NCBI GenBank assembly: GCA_965206615.1
Contig: OZ242219.1
Span: 372,001-436,000 of the forward strand
Length of the DNA stretch: 64,000 bases
Direction: 5' to 3'
Source of the DNA: VXNE01 sp965206615
Lineage (GTDB): Bacteria > Pseudomonadota > Gammaproteobacteria > Pseudomonadales > Azotimanducaceae
Under the pieces are notes generated by a model, which worked only from the letters and a program-made list of their open reading frames with translations, did not search any database and was not told the DNA's origin. This document shows positions 33,299 to 42,188 of the stretch, piece after piece. A program made the translations under genes and the position numbers. How positions within the stretch are numbered: the first letter of the stretch is position 1; each line of letters starts with the position of its first letter.

Positions 33299-35767
33299 TC
33301 ACGCGAGCAGGGGTTTCGTGCCGATGATGCCGTCGCGCTCCAGCGCGGCGATCTCCGTGTCGTCGAGCCCCAGGACCGTGGTGAGTACTTCGCGGTTGTG
33401 CTGCCCGAGCGTCGGTGCCGGGCGCTCGATGCCGAAAGGCGCGGCCGCGGTGCGGTAGGGTGGCGACGGGTGCGGCTGTTCCCCGACATGTGCGCGCTCG
33501 AGCAGGGGCCAGAAGCCGCGCGCGGCGAGCTGCGGTTCGCGCACGAGATGGATACTGGCGCGGGCGGGGCCCGCCGGAATGCCCTCTCCCTGGAGGGTAG
33601 CCATGAGATCCTCCGCGTCGAATCCCGCGGTCCACTCGGAGAGTGTGTCTTCGAGGGCGTCGACGCGGCGCAGGCGATCGTCGAGTCCGCCGAAGTCCGT
33701 GAGCCCGCCGCCGACGAGAGCCTGAAGCCGTGACCACTGCACCTCGTCGAGGACGTGGATCACGATCCACTCGTCGTCCCCGGTGCACGGAAACACGCCG
33801 TGCGGTGCGTGCAGCGGAGACCGGTTGCCGTGGCGGTCGGGGACGGTGCCGGTGGCCGACTGGGTCAGGATGCCGTGCACGGCGAGCGGGAACAGGCACT
33901 CCGCCTGCGACAGGTCGAGATACTGGCCCTTGCCGGTGCGCATCTTGTGCCGCAGGGCCGTGAGCAGCGCGGCCGCGCCGTTCAGTCCGCCGACCGCGTC
34001 GCCGTAGGCCACGTGCACCATGGTCGGCTTCCAGTGCGCGCGACCGGACAGGTGGGGCAGGCCCGATGCCTGCTCGACTGTCGAGCCGTAAGCCCGGTAG
34101 CCGCGCCAGGGCCCGGTCGTGCCGAAAGCGGGCATGGAGATCATCACCAGTTCCGGGTTCGCCTCCCGCAGCACGTCGTAGGACAGTCCGAGCTTCGGCA
34201 GCACGTCGGCAGAGTAGTTTTCGACCACCACGTCGGACGCGGCGACCAGGCGTTTCAGGAGCGCATTGCCGCTCGGCTTCGCGAGATCCAGCGTGATCCC
34301 GCGCTTGTTGCGGTTGACGGTGTTGAACGCCACGGACTTCTCCGCGCCGCCCTCGTCGATCCACTCGCGAGTGGCCTCCCAGCCGCGCCACCAGTCGAAG
34401 CGCGCGCAACTCTCGACCTTGACGACGTCGGCGCCCATGTCCGCCAGGTGGCGCGCCGCAAGCGGCCCGGCCCAGCCCATGGACAGGTCTACCACGCGCA
34501 GCCCGGCCAACAGCCGTTCCCGGGGGCCGGGTCGGGCCCGCGCGGGAGGCGCCGCGCCGGTGCTGGGAACAGCTCTCGTCGGTTCGTCGGCACGGGGCAG
34601 CAGGCGGTCGTTGGAGGAGCCCAGGCGCGGTGCCGGGCCGTTCGCCGCGGCCGGCGTGCCGAACAGGCGGAACGGCGTGACGGGCGCGAGGTACGCACCT
34701 TGGTCGGGATGCTCGACCGGGGCGAACGCGCCGCGCTCGACGAACTGGTCCACGGCGAAGATCTGCTCCATGGTGGGCACGAAGGCGAGCGGGATGCGCA
34801 TTTCCTGACCGCGTTCGAAGAGTTCTCGGGCCGAGCGGTCCGCGACGCGTTCGACGATCAGCGGATCCATCTGTTCCGCATCGCGGAGTCGGCCGGTGCT
34901 GGACTGGTATTGCGGCTTGTCGGCGAGGTGTTCGATGCCGATGAGCCGACAGAATGCGTGCCACTGGCTGGGGGTCAGCGCCGTCACTCCGAGCCATCCG
35001 TCCCGGCAGGCATAGATGCCGAGCGGGTAGGTGGGCGGGAACCGGTTGACGCCCATGCGCCGCACCGAGCCGACACGCGCGCTGAAGCCGGCCACCGCGC
35101 CGACGTCGGTGAAGCAGACGTTCGCTTCCAGGATGCTGGCGTCGAGCCCTACCGGACCGGCCGCGTTGCCGCCCGCATGGGCGAGGACCTGTCCGAGAGC
35201 GCCGATGTAGGCGGTCAGCCCACCGACGATCTGGGCGTGGTAGCCGGAGGGTGTGCACGGTGTATCGTCGGGCTCGCCGATGCCGCGGACGATGCCCACG
35301 AGCGCCTGTATGACGTTGTCGGATCCCGCGAAGTCGCGGTACGGGCCGGATTGCCCGAACCAGGTGATCGACGCGACCACGATGTCGGGCGAGACGGCGG
35401 CCAGGTCGTTCAGGCCGAGGCCGATAGCTTCCAAAGCGCCGGGAGGTTCCCCTTCCAGGACGAGATCCGCTCCGCGCGCGAGACGCAGGGCGTCCGCACG
35501 ACCGGTGGGAGTGGCCAGATCGATCTCCACGCTGGACTTGTTCGTGCTCAGGTAGCCATGCAGGGCGCTCTGCTCCGGTGCGGGGGCACCCGCCACGAAC
35601 GGCGGCAATTGGCGGCTGGGGAAGCCGCGGCCGGGCGGTTCGACGTCGATGACTTCGGCGCCGTGGTCCGCGAACAGCTTGCCGCAGTAGCCGGTGGCGA
35701 CGGTGCCCGAGAGGTCCAGTACGCGCAGGCCCGCGAGCGCGGCGGGAAGGTCGGTTCTGTTCACCAT
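33299..35767 (-). CDS. Double-domain CaiB/BaiF CoA-transferase (2)
   Basis: An 822-residue fusion of two family III CoA-transferase domains. Domain 1 begins LAGLRVLDLSGTVATGYCGKLFADHGAEVIDVEPPGRG; domain 2 begins LAGLRVVDLSMGWAGPLAARHLADMGADVVKVES after a proline/arginine-rich linker. Domain 2 keeps the likely catalytic Asp (VAYGDAVGGLNGAAA); domain 1 has SGYHAQIVGGLTAY at the matching place. It overlaps the upstream carboxylase gene by seven bases. It is last in the operon, so it probably supplies or recovers the CoA ester that the carboxylase uses. Confidence 0.86.
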   Translation of the reverse strand: MVNRTDLPAALAGLRVLDLSGTVATGYCGKLFADHGAEVIDVEPPGRGFPSRQLPPFVAGAPAPEQSALHGYLSTNKSSVEIDLATPTGRADALRLARGADLVLEGEPPGALEAIGLGLNDLAAVSPDIVVASITWFGQSGPYRDFAGSDNVIQALVGIVRGIGEPDDTPCTPSGYHAQIVGGLTAYIGALGQVLAHAGGNAAGPVGLDASILEANVCFTDVGAVAGFSARVGSVRRMGVNRFPPTYPLGIYACRDGWLGVTALTPSQWHAFCRLIGIEHLADKPQYQSSTGRLRDAEQMDPLIVERVADRSARELFERGQEMRIPLAFVPTMEQIFAVDQFVERGAFAPVEHPDQGAYLAPVTPFRLFGTPAAANGPAPRLGSSNDRLLPRADEPTRAVPSTGAAPPARARPGPRERLLAGLRVVDLSMGWAGPLAARHLADMGADVVKVESCARFDWWRGWEATREWIDEGGAEKSVAFNTVNRNKRGITLDLAKPSGNALLKRLVAASDVVVENYSADVLPKLGLSYDVLREANPELVMISMPAFGTTGPWRGYRAYGSTVEQASGLPHLSGRAHWKPTMVHVAYGDAVGGLNGAAALLTALRHKMRTGKGQYLDLSQAECLFPLAVHGILTQSATGTVPDRHGNRSPLHAPHGVFPCTGDDEWIVIHVLDEVQWSRLQALVGGGLTDFGGLDDRLRRVDALEDTLSEWTAGFDAEDLMATLQGEGIPAGPARASIHLVREPQLAARGFWPLLERAHVGEQPHPSPPYRTAAAPFGIERPAPTLGQHNREVLTTVLGLDDTEIAALERDGIIGTKPLLA

Positions 35768-38700
35768 GGGTCGATCGCCGGGCGCTTCTTGCCGGTGCGG
35801 GGGCGGGGCCGGATGGAGGCGAGGAGGTTCGCCAGCCACCAGCGGGTGTCGGCGGGGTCGATCGTGTCGTCGATGCCGAAGTGGGAAGCCTGGTTCAGGG
35901 CCTTGCCCTGCTCGTAGGCCCGCGCGACCATCGCTGCGTACGTCCGCAGGCGCTCCTCGGCGTCCTCGATGGCCTCGAGATCCTTGCGGAACCCGAGCTT
36001 CACCGATCCCTCGAGACCCATGCCGCCGAACTCGCCCGTCGGCCAGGCGACGGAGAAGAACGGAGCCTTGTACGAGCCCCCCGCCATCGCGATCGCGCCG
36101 AGGCCGTAGGCCTTGCGCACGATGACGGTGAAGAACGGGACCGAGAGGTTGGCGCCCGTGACGAACATGCGGCTGGAATGACGCACCAGCGCCGTGTGCT
36201 CCACCTCGGGTCCGACCATGATGCCGGGCGTGTCGCACAGGTACACGATCGGGAGATCGAAGGCGTCGCAGAGCTGCATGAAGCGCGCGCCCTTGTCGGC
36301 GCCGTCGGAGTCGATGGCGCCGCCGAGATGCGCGGGGTTGTTGGCGATCACGCCGACGGACCGGCCCTCGACGCGCACCAGCGCCGTTACCATCCCGTCC
36401 CCGAAATCCCGCCGCAGTTCGAGGACGGAACCGGTGTCCGCCAGGGTCTCGACCACCTCGCGGATGTCGTACACCCGTAGGCGGTTCTCGGGCACGATGC
36501 GTCGCATGCGCCGCTGATCGGGTGCGTCCCAATCGGTCAGCGGACCCTGGAAGTACGCCAGGTAGCGCTTCGCGGCCGCGACGGCTGCCGCCTCGTCGGC
36601 GACGGCGAGATCGACCACGCCGTTGGCGCGTTGCACGGACATCGGGCCGATGTCTTCCGGTGCGAACACGCCGAGGCCCCCGCCCTCGATCATGGCCGGA
36701 CCGCCCATGCCGAGATTGGTGTCCGCCGTCGCGATGATGACGTCGCAGCAGCCGAGCAGGGATGCGTTGCCGGCAAAACACCGCCCGGACACGATCCCGA
36801 CCATGGGTACCAGCGCGGAGAGCTGGGCGAAACGCGAGAAGGTGCGCCCGCCGCCGCTGCCGACCATGTCGGTGTCGCCGGGCCGTCCGCCACCGCCTTC
36901 GGCAAACAGCACGACGGGCATCTGCCCCTGTTCCGCCACGTCGATCAGGCGGTCCGTCTTGCGGTGGTTCTGCGCTCCCTGGGTGCCGGCGAGGACGGTG
37001 TAATCGTAGGCCAACACGGCGCAACGGTTGCCGGGATCTTCGAAGAGTGCGCCGTTGACCGAGCCGACGCCGGTAATCATGCCGTCGGCCGGGGTATTGG
37101 CGATCAGATCCTCGAGGCTCCTGCGGCGCCGCTGCGCTGCGACGACGAGCGGACCGTATTCGACGAAGGTCCCCGCGTCGCAGAGGTCCTCGACGTTCTC
37201 GCGGATCGTGCGCTGGCCCTTCGCCCGGCGACGTGCGATGGCGGCCGGCCGCTCGGCATCCCGGGTGCGGTCGTGCCGCTCCAGGACTTCGGCGAGGTCG
37301 GGCCGGATGGCATCGAGGTCGACTGCTTCCTCCACGGCCGTCGCCGCACCGTCGACCTCGGCTTCCTCGATGAAGGCAAGAGCGTGCCCGGCATGCACCG
37401 TGTCGCCGGGGGCAACCGTGAGCCGGGTCACCACGCCGCTGACGGGAGAGCGGATCTCGTGCTCCATCTTCATGGATTCCATGACGAGGAGTTGCTGCCC
37501 GGCGGCGATGGGCATACCGGCGTCCGCATCGATGGACACCACCGTGCCCTGCAGCGGCGCCGGGACGGGCGTCGTGCCGTCAGGAGCCGTCTGTGGCGTC
37601 CCGTCCTGCTGCGCGGCCTCCCGCGCTGCACCCTGCCCGTAGGTGAGCACGGCGAGGGGATCGTTCGGGTCGACCCGGGCTCCCGCCAAACCGGGTGTCG
37701 GTGTCGGTTCGTCCTCGTGGAAGAGCCGCGGATGGCTCCCCGGAATCACCAGTTCGGCGAGGCGGTCGTCCACCAGGCGCGTGTAGAAATCGCCCTGCTG
37801 CAGTTCGGGCGTGCACAGGAGGTTCTGCAACATCCCGATGTTGGTGGCGACGCCCTCGATGCGGAACGCGCAGAGCGCGCGGTAGGCCTTGGCGACCGTC
37901 TCCTCCACCGTACCGCTGCGGCGCGTCGCGATGACCTTGGCGAGCAGCGAGTCGAAGCTCTGTGTGGTCGCGTACCCGGGGTAGCCGAAGGTGTCGACGC
38001 GGATGCCCGGACCGGTCGGTGGCTCGAACGCGGCCAGCGTCCCGCTGGAGGGGAGCACGCCGCCGTCCTCGGTCATGCGCTCCATGTTGACGCGCACCTG
38101 TACCGCGCGACCGCGCAGCGGTGGGGGTTGCGCGAGGCCGAGGTCGGCGAGCGAGCGTCCGGCGGCGATCTCGAGTTGTGCGAGAACGATGTCGACGCCG
38201 GTCACTTCCTCGGTGACGGTGTGTTCCACCTGCAGGCGGGCGTTGGCTTCCATGAAGGCGAACGCGGAGTCCGCATGCAGGGGGTCGCAGTCGACCAGGA
38301 ACTCGAAGGTCCCGGCGTTGCGGTAGCCGACGCTCTCGGCCAATCGGACCGCGGCATCGCAGATGCGTTCGCGCAAGGCGTGCGGCAGCCCGGGAGCGGG
38401 AGCGAACTCCACGAGTTTCTGGTTGCGACGCTGAATGCTGCAGTCGCGCTCGCCGAGATGCACCGCCCGGGCGCCGTCGCCGAGTACCTGTACTTCGATA
38501 TGCCGCGCGCGGGGCAGGAGTTTCTCGACGTACAGGTCGCTGTTACCGAACGCCGTGCCGGCTTCGGAGCGACAGCGCTCGAAGGCGGCGTCGAGTGTGG
38601 CGGCCTCGGTGACTGCACGGATTCCGCGGCCGCCGCCACCGGCCACGGCCTTGACCATGAGGGCTCCGTGCGCGTCGAAGAACGCGCGGGCAGTCTCGAG

Positions 38701-39114
38701 GTCGGTGGGGGCGTCGGTGCCGGGGAGCACGGCCACGCCGGCAGCGGTGGCCGCGCGCCGCGCGGCAGCCTTGTCGCCGAACAGGGCCAGATGGTCCGCG
38801 CCGGGCCCGATGAAGATGAGGCCGGCGTCCGTGCAGCCGGCGGCGAAGGTGGCGTTCTCGCTCAGGAAGCCGTAGCCGGGATGGACTGCGTCGCAACCGC
38901 TGTCGCGTGCGATGTCGATCAGCCGGTCGCCGTCGAGATAGGCGGCAGCGCCAGAACGTCCGAGCGGGACCGCGTCGTCGGCGGCGCGTACATGCAGGGA
39001 TGCGGCGTCTTCGCTCGAATGGACGGCGACGCTCGATGCGCCGTACTCGGCGGCTGCGCGGATCACGCGGACCGCGATCTCGCCGCGGTTCGCTACCAGG
39101 ATGCGGGAAATCAC
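35761..39114 (-). CDS. Fused biotin-dependent acyl-CoA carboxylase (BC-BCCP-CT in one chain)
   Basis: A 1117-residue single-chain carboxylase. Biotin carboxylase comes first (ILVANRGEIAVRVIRAA; VHPGYGFLSENATFA; KAVAGGGGRGIR; FMEANARLQVEHTVTEEVTG). It is followed by a biotinyl carrier domain with MESMKMEHEI (biotin on the lysine between the methionines), then a complete carboxyltransferase (about 600-1117: GNRCAVLAYDYTVLAGTQGAQNHRK; CFAGNASLLGCCDVIIA; VIANNPAHLGGAIDSDGADK). It carboxylates an acyl-CoA using ATP and bicarbonate. In most bacteria the activities are split over two to four chains. Its start overlaps the methyltransferase stop and its end overlaps the CoA-transferase start. Confidence 0.92.
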   Translation of the reverse strand: MISRILVANRGEIAVRVIRAAAEYGASSVAVHSSEDAASLHVRAADDAVPLGRSGAAAYLDGDRLIDIARDSGCDAVHPGYGFLSENATFAAGCTDAGLIFIGPGADHLALFGDKAAARRAATAAGVAVLPGTDAPTDLETARAFFDAHGALMVKAVAGGGGRGIRAVTEAATLDAAFERCRSEAGTAFGNSDLYVEKLLPRARHIEVQVLGDGARAVHLGERDCSIQRRNQKLVEFAPAPGLPHALRERICDAAVRLAESVGYRNAGTFEFLVDCDPLHADSAFAFMEANARLQVEHTVTEEVTGVDIVLAQLEIAAGRSLADLGLAQPPPLRGRAVQVRVNMERMTEDGGVLPSSGTLAAFEPPTGPGIRVDTFGYPGYATTQSFDSLLAKVIATRRSGTVEETVAKAYRALCAFRIEGVATNIGMLQNLLCTPELQQGDFYTRLVDDRLAELVIPGSHPRLFHEDEPTPTPGLAGARVDPNDPLAVLTYGQGAAREAAQQDGTPQTAPDGTTPVPAPLQGTVVSIDADAGMPIAAGQQLLVMESMKMEHEIRSPVSGVVTRLTVAPGDTVHAGHALAFIEEAEVDGAATAVEEAVDLDAIRPDLAEVLERHDRTRDAERPAAIARRRAKGQRTIRENVEDLCDAGTFVEYGPLVVAAQRRRRSLEDLIANTPADGMITGVGSVNGALFEDPGNRCAVLAYDYTVLAGTQGAQNHRKTDRLIDVAEQGQMPVVLFAEGGGGRPGDTDMVGSGGGRTFSRFAQLSALVPMVGIVSGRCFAGNASLLGCCDVIIATADTNLGMGGPAMIEGGGLGVFAPEDIGPMSVQRANGVVDLAVADEAAAVAAAKRYLAYFQGPLTDWDAPDQRRMRRIVPENRLRVYDIREVVETLADTGSVLELRRDFGDGMVTALVRVEGRSVGVIANNPAHLGGAIDSDGADKGARFMQLCDAFDLPIVYLCDTPGIMVGPEVEHTALVRHSSRMFVTGANLSVPFFTVIVRKAYGLGAIAMAGGSYKAPFFSVAWPTGEFGGMGLEGSVKLGFRKDLEAIEDAEERLRTYAAMVARAYEQGKALNQASHFGIDDTIDPADTRWWLANLLASIRPRPRTGKKRPAIDPW

Positions 39115-39734
39115 CTCGGAGCGGCCACCCCCCGGTAGGTGAAGGTGGCGATTTTCGGTCCGGGCAGGTAGCTGGTCTCCAGTTCGTCGATGCGGAAGCC
39201 TGCGTTCGTGATCAGGATGTCGGCGCTACGTGCCAGGTGACAGCCGCCGCTGATGGTCTTCCAGGCCGGTTCGATGCGCCGCTGCCAGCGCTGGATCGAT
39301 GCGTCGGGGCTGGCCCCGTGCTCGGCGAAGATGAGCTGACCCCGCGGCTTCAGCACGCGGCGCAGTTCGGCCAGCGCGCGGTAGACGTTGGGTACGGAGC
39401 ACAGCGTCCAGGTCGAGACGATCGTATCGAAGGTTCCGTCGTCGGCGGGAATGTCCTCGGCGGAGGCGTTTGCCACCTCGACGGGGATGGCGGTGGCGGC
39501 GATGCGCTCCCGCGCGCGCTCGGCGATGTCCACGGCCGGCTCCACGGCGTACACGGACTCCGGTGCGTCCTTGCCGGTCGCGTAGTGATCGAGGTTGTGT
39601 CCGGTGCCGAAGCCGATCTCGAGGACACGACCGCGCGCCCGGGAGACGTACGCGGCACGCACCTCGGCCATCGGTCCCTGGGCGCACGCGCAGTCGATCA
39701 GGCGCGGCAAAACGTACTTGGCATAGAGCCCCAT
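39111..39734 (-). CDS. Class I SAM-dependent methyltransferase
   Basis: A 207-residue methyltransferase. Motif I is VLEIGFGTGHNLDHY, followed by VYAVEPAVDIAERARER, EDIPADDGTFDTIVSTWTLCSV and VLKPRGQLIFAEHG. The sequence resembles the METTL7/UbiE-like group. Its substrate is unknown. Its ATG overlaps the stop of the upstream gene and its stop overlaps the carboxylase start, so it is embedded in a four-gene coupled operon. Confidence 0.87.
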   Translation of the reverse strand: MGLYAKYVLPRLIDCACAQGPMAEVRAAYVSRARGRVLEIGFGTGHNLDHYATGKDAPESVYAVEPAVDIAERARERIAATAIPVEVANASAEDIPADDGTFDTIVSTWTLCSVPNVYRALAELRRVLKPRGQLIFAEHGASPDASIQRWQRRIEPAWKTISGGCHLARSADILITNAGFRIDELETSYLPGPKIATFTYRGVAAPR

Positions 39735-40108
39735 TACTCCTCCCTGCGTGACCCGGGCAGGATGATCACCGGTGTCGGTGCCTCCTTGCGGTCGTCCTCC
39801 TTCCCTTGTTCGACATCGCTCGCGAAGAGCGCCACGTCCCCCTGGGCATACCCCGAGAACTTGAGGTGTTCCACGATCGTCCGGTTCACGGCGCGCTCGA
39901 TGTCGGCGTCGACGACGCCGGGTTGCAGCTCCGGGAACCGACGCAGCAGTTCCGGCCGGTTGTACAGGAAATCCCGCGTGAGCGTTCCGTCGACGAACCG
40001 TTCTTCACGCAGACAGTACTCGAAGCGAATCCGGATGGGCACTTCCACCAGCCCGGCGCCGACATCGATCGTGTGCCGGACCACCTTCTTGTCGACGACC
40101 CAGAGCAT
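39734..40108 (-). CDS. Conserved-looking protein of unknown function
   Basis: A 124-residue protein I do not recognise. It has no signal peptide or membrane helix. The middle is RFEYCLREERFVDGTLTRDFLYNRPELLRRFPELQPGVVDADIERAVN, and the tail is charged. The start is ATG 40108. Its stop overlaps the methyltransferase ATG (TAATG), and codon use is like its neighbours, which argue that it is a real gene at the head of the carboxylase operon. Confidence 0.6.
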   Translation of the reverse strand: MLWVVDKKVVRHTIDVGAGLVEVPIRIRFEYCLREERFVDGTLTRDFLYNRPELLRRFPELQPGVVDADIERAVNRTIVEHLKFSGYAQGDVALFASDVEQGKEDDRKEAPTPVIILPGSRREE

Positions 40109-40279
40109 CTGTCCATGAGCGGCTGCCCGGCCGGACCCCTGCGTCTGGTCCGATCCCTGCGCCGCTGCCTCCCGTTGGACGGGTCAGCCAAAGATACACG
40201 AAATGGACCCGCGGGCACGCGGACATGAAGCCGGGCGCCCCGGTACGGCTGCCGGCCGCCAGGCCGACCGGCTGCGAGG

Positions 40280-40909
40280 TCAGTTCGGGCCGTGGGGCCG
40301 CGAGAGGTGCTCGCGCTCGGCCTCGGTACTCGATCGACCCAGCACGTCGTTGCGATGCGGGAAGCGCCTGAACCGCGCGATGACGTCCCGGTAGTAGACG
40401 GCGTAGCGGACGCAACCCTGCACGAACTCCCGCCACGCCGGCGGGACCGTTCGGGCGAGTGCGTCGATCGCGGCGACGTAGCGTTCCTGCTCGGCCAGGA
40501 CTTCGCTGTGGTGGAACGGGTGGAGCAGGAATACCAGCCCGGGGGGCGGCAAGGACGTTGCGAGGCCGGCGGCAATGGCGCGTTTGGCGACGGCGAGAGC
40601 CGGCGGATCGTTCGCGAAGGCCCGCGCCGTGCCGCGATGGCAGTGGCGGGAGAACTGGTCGAGCAGCACCACGACGGCAAGCGCACCGGTCGCCGTTTCT
40701 TCCCAGTGCCGGAGTGCGCCGCTGGACGCCAGGTCGAGCAGGCCGCCGAAGCGTTGCCGGATCGTGTCGTCGAGGCTCGTTTCGCCGTCGTACCAGAAGG
40801 AGGATCTGGCCAGGGCGGCCTCCGGGTCGGCCCAGGCCTCGTCGAACCAGAAGCGCAGGACGCCAGCGTACGCGGCGTCATCGACGCGCGTTGTGCGCTC
40901 GCGGGTCAT
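40280..40909 (-). CDS. DUF924 family protein
   Basis: A 209-residue protein with the DUF924 pattern: VLRFWFDEAWADPEAALARSSFWYDGETSLDDTIRQRFGGLLD, then LALVVLLDQFSRH-like (AVVVLLDQFSRHCHRGTARAFANDPPAL), PPGLVFLLHPFHHSEVLAEQE and RRFPHRNDVLGRSSTEAE. The family is all-helical and TPR-like; its function is not established. It lies between the TetR gene and the carboxylase operon, separated from the latter by 171 bp in which I see no feature. Confidence 0.85.
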   Translation of the reverse strand: MTRERTTRVDDAAYAGVLRFWFDEAWADPEAALARSSFWYDGETSLDDTIRQRFGGLLDLASSGALRHWEETATGALAVVVLLDQFSRHCHRGTARAFANDPPALAVAKRAIAAGLATSLPPPGLVFLLHPFHHSEVLAEQERYVAAIDALARTVPPAWREFVQGCVRYAVYYRDVIARFRRFPHRNDVLGRSSTEAEREHLSRPHGPN

Positions 40910-40946
40910 TGGGGCGGGCTCCGGCGGGGCCCTGTCCCGTGCGAGG

Positions 40947-41624
40947 CTACCCGCCGGCGGCGTTCGATTGCGCGGCCGGGCGACGCTTGGTGTCGACGAT
41001 GTACTGCTCGAACATCAGTGCGGCGGAATCGGCGACTGCAAGGCACTCTTCCGCGAGATCGAAATCGCCGGTCTCGGCATAGCGCCGCGCGACGTCCCGG
41101 TTACCGCCGACCAGCATGCAGGCAACGAGTCTCGGCAGACGCTCGCGCTCCGGGTCCATCGCGAAATCCATGGCGAGCGATGCGGTGAGCAGGTCTTCGT
41201 ACTCGTCCCTGACCGTGTGCAGCCGCAGGGCGACCGATGGCGAGCGGTCCGTTTGTCGCACCAGCTCCCGGTAGTGTTCCAGCCCACGGGACTGCGCCTC
41301 GAGTCCGGCGACGTTGCGGATGATGGCCTCGCGCCAGAACTCGAAGGTGGTACCGGTGCGTTGCGGATCATCGATGGCAACACGGAAGTCCTCGATCTGG
41401 TTGCGGTCGACGGCGATCGCGAGGTCCGGCTTGGAGGGGAAGTGCCGATACAGCGTCTGCACATGCAGACCGGCCTCGTCGGCGACTTGCTCAAGGGTCG
41501 TGTCGTCGTACCCCTTGGTGGCGAACAACCCGTACGCGGCATCGATCAGGGCGGCGCGGGTACGCTGCTTGCGACGCTCTCGTAATGGATACTGAACCTT
41601 ACCGGCTTCTGCTTTTGCGGACAT
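40947..41624 (-). CDS. TetR/AcrR family transcriptional regulator (1)
   Basis: A 225-residue regulator with an N-terminal helix-turn-helix (RERRKQRTRAALIDAAYGLFATKGYDDTTLEQVADEAGLHVQTLYRHFPSKPDLA) and a helical ligand-binding domain. It is divergently transcribed from the SCP2-like gene with only 40 bp between the start codons, so it probably controls that gene and itself. The inducer is unknown. Confidence 0.9.
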   Translation of the reverse strand: MSAKAEAGKVQYPLRERRKQRTRAALIDAAYGLFATKGYDDTTLEQVADEAGLHVQTLYRHFPSKPDLAIAVDRNQIEDFRVAIDDPQRTGTTFEFWREAIIRNVAGLEAQSRGLEHYRELVRQTDRSPSVALRLHTVRDEYEDLLTASLAMDFAMDPERERLPRLVACMLVGGNRDVARRYAETGDFDLAEECLAVADSAALMFEQYIVDTKRRPAAQSNAAGG

Positions 41625-41664
41625 AATAGATGGGTCGTGTTGGTAAGGGAGAAGGAGAAACGTT

Positions 41665-42099
41665 GTGGAGAAGCACCCGTTTTGCAGCGCTGCCTGGGTG
41701 GGCGTCGCACGCGACTACATCGTCACGCAATGCGCTGAAAACGATCTCAGCGGCATCGAAATGACCTTCTGTGAGAAACTTACGGATGCACCTGATGATG
41801 TTGCTACTGAGGCCGCCCGGATCACGGGCTGGTATTGTCGCATCAGCGGTGGCGAAGTGGAAGTGGTTCACGGCGTGCTTGCAGATGCCGACCTGACGAT
41901 CACGGCGGACTACGAAACGGTGGTCCCGCTGGCGCGGACCGTCTTCGAGGGCAACCCCGAGGGCACCGCGGCCGCGCTGAAGGTGGTCGAAGAGGCGACG
42001 GCGCAAGGCAGGATGAAGCGCGAGGGGAAAGGTGAGGGCCCCGGGGCGGTGCCTTTCCTCGCCGGGCTCCACGATGCGCTGGCGCGCCAGACCGCCTGA
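41665..42099 (+). CDS. Small SCP2-like / lipid-binding-fold protein
   Basis: A 144-residue soluble protein. The segment VVHGVLADADLTITADYETVVPLARTVFEGNPEGTAAAL is like SCP2 sterol-transfer domain proteins, where a similar strand-helix motif precedes the lipid tunnel. Assignment is tentative. It starts at GTG 41665 with AGGAGAAACGTT upstream, and is divergent from the TetR gene that probably regulates it. Confidence 0.6.
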   Translation: MEKHPFCSAAWVGVARDYIVTQCAENDLSGIEMTFCEKLTDAPDDVATEAARITGWYCRISGGEVEVVHGVLADADLTITADYETVVPLARTVFEGNPEGTAAALKVVEEATAQGRMKREGKGEGPGAVPFLAGLHDALARQTA

Positions 42100-42188
42100 C
42101 CGACCCCGGGGGCCGCCTCGCCTGTCACGGACCGTTGCGCTCCTGGCCGCGGGGGCATTGGGTCGGTCCCTGCACGCGAGGGTGGTGG

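Noticed and set aside
36631..39138. An 835-codon plus-strand frame opposite the carboxylase gene
   Set aside because: The minus strand encodes a complete, motif-rich carboxylase; the opposite frame has no recognisable domain.
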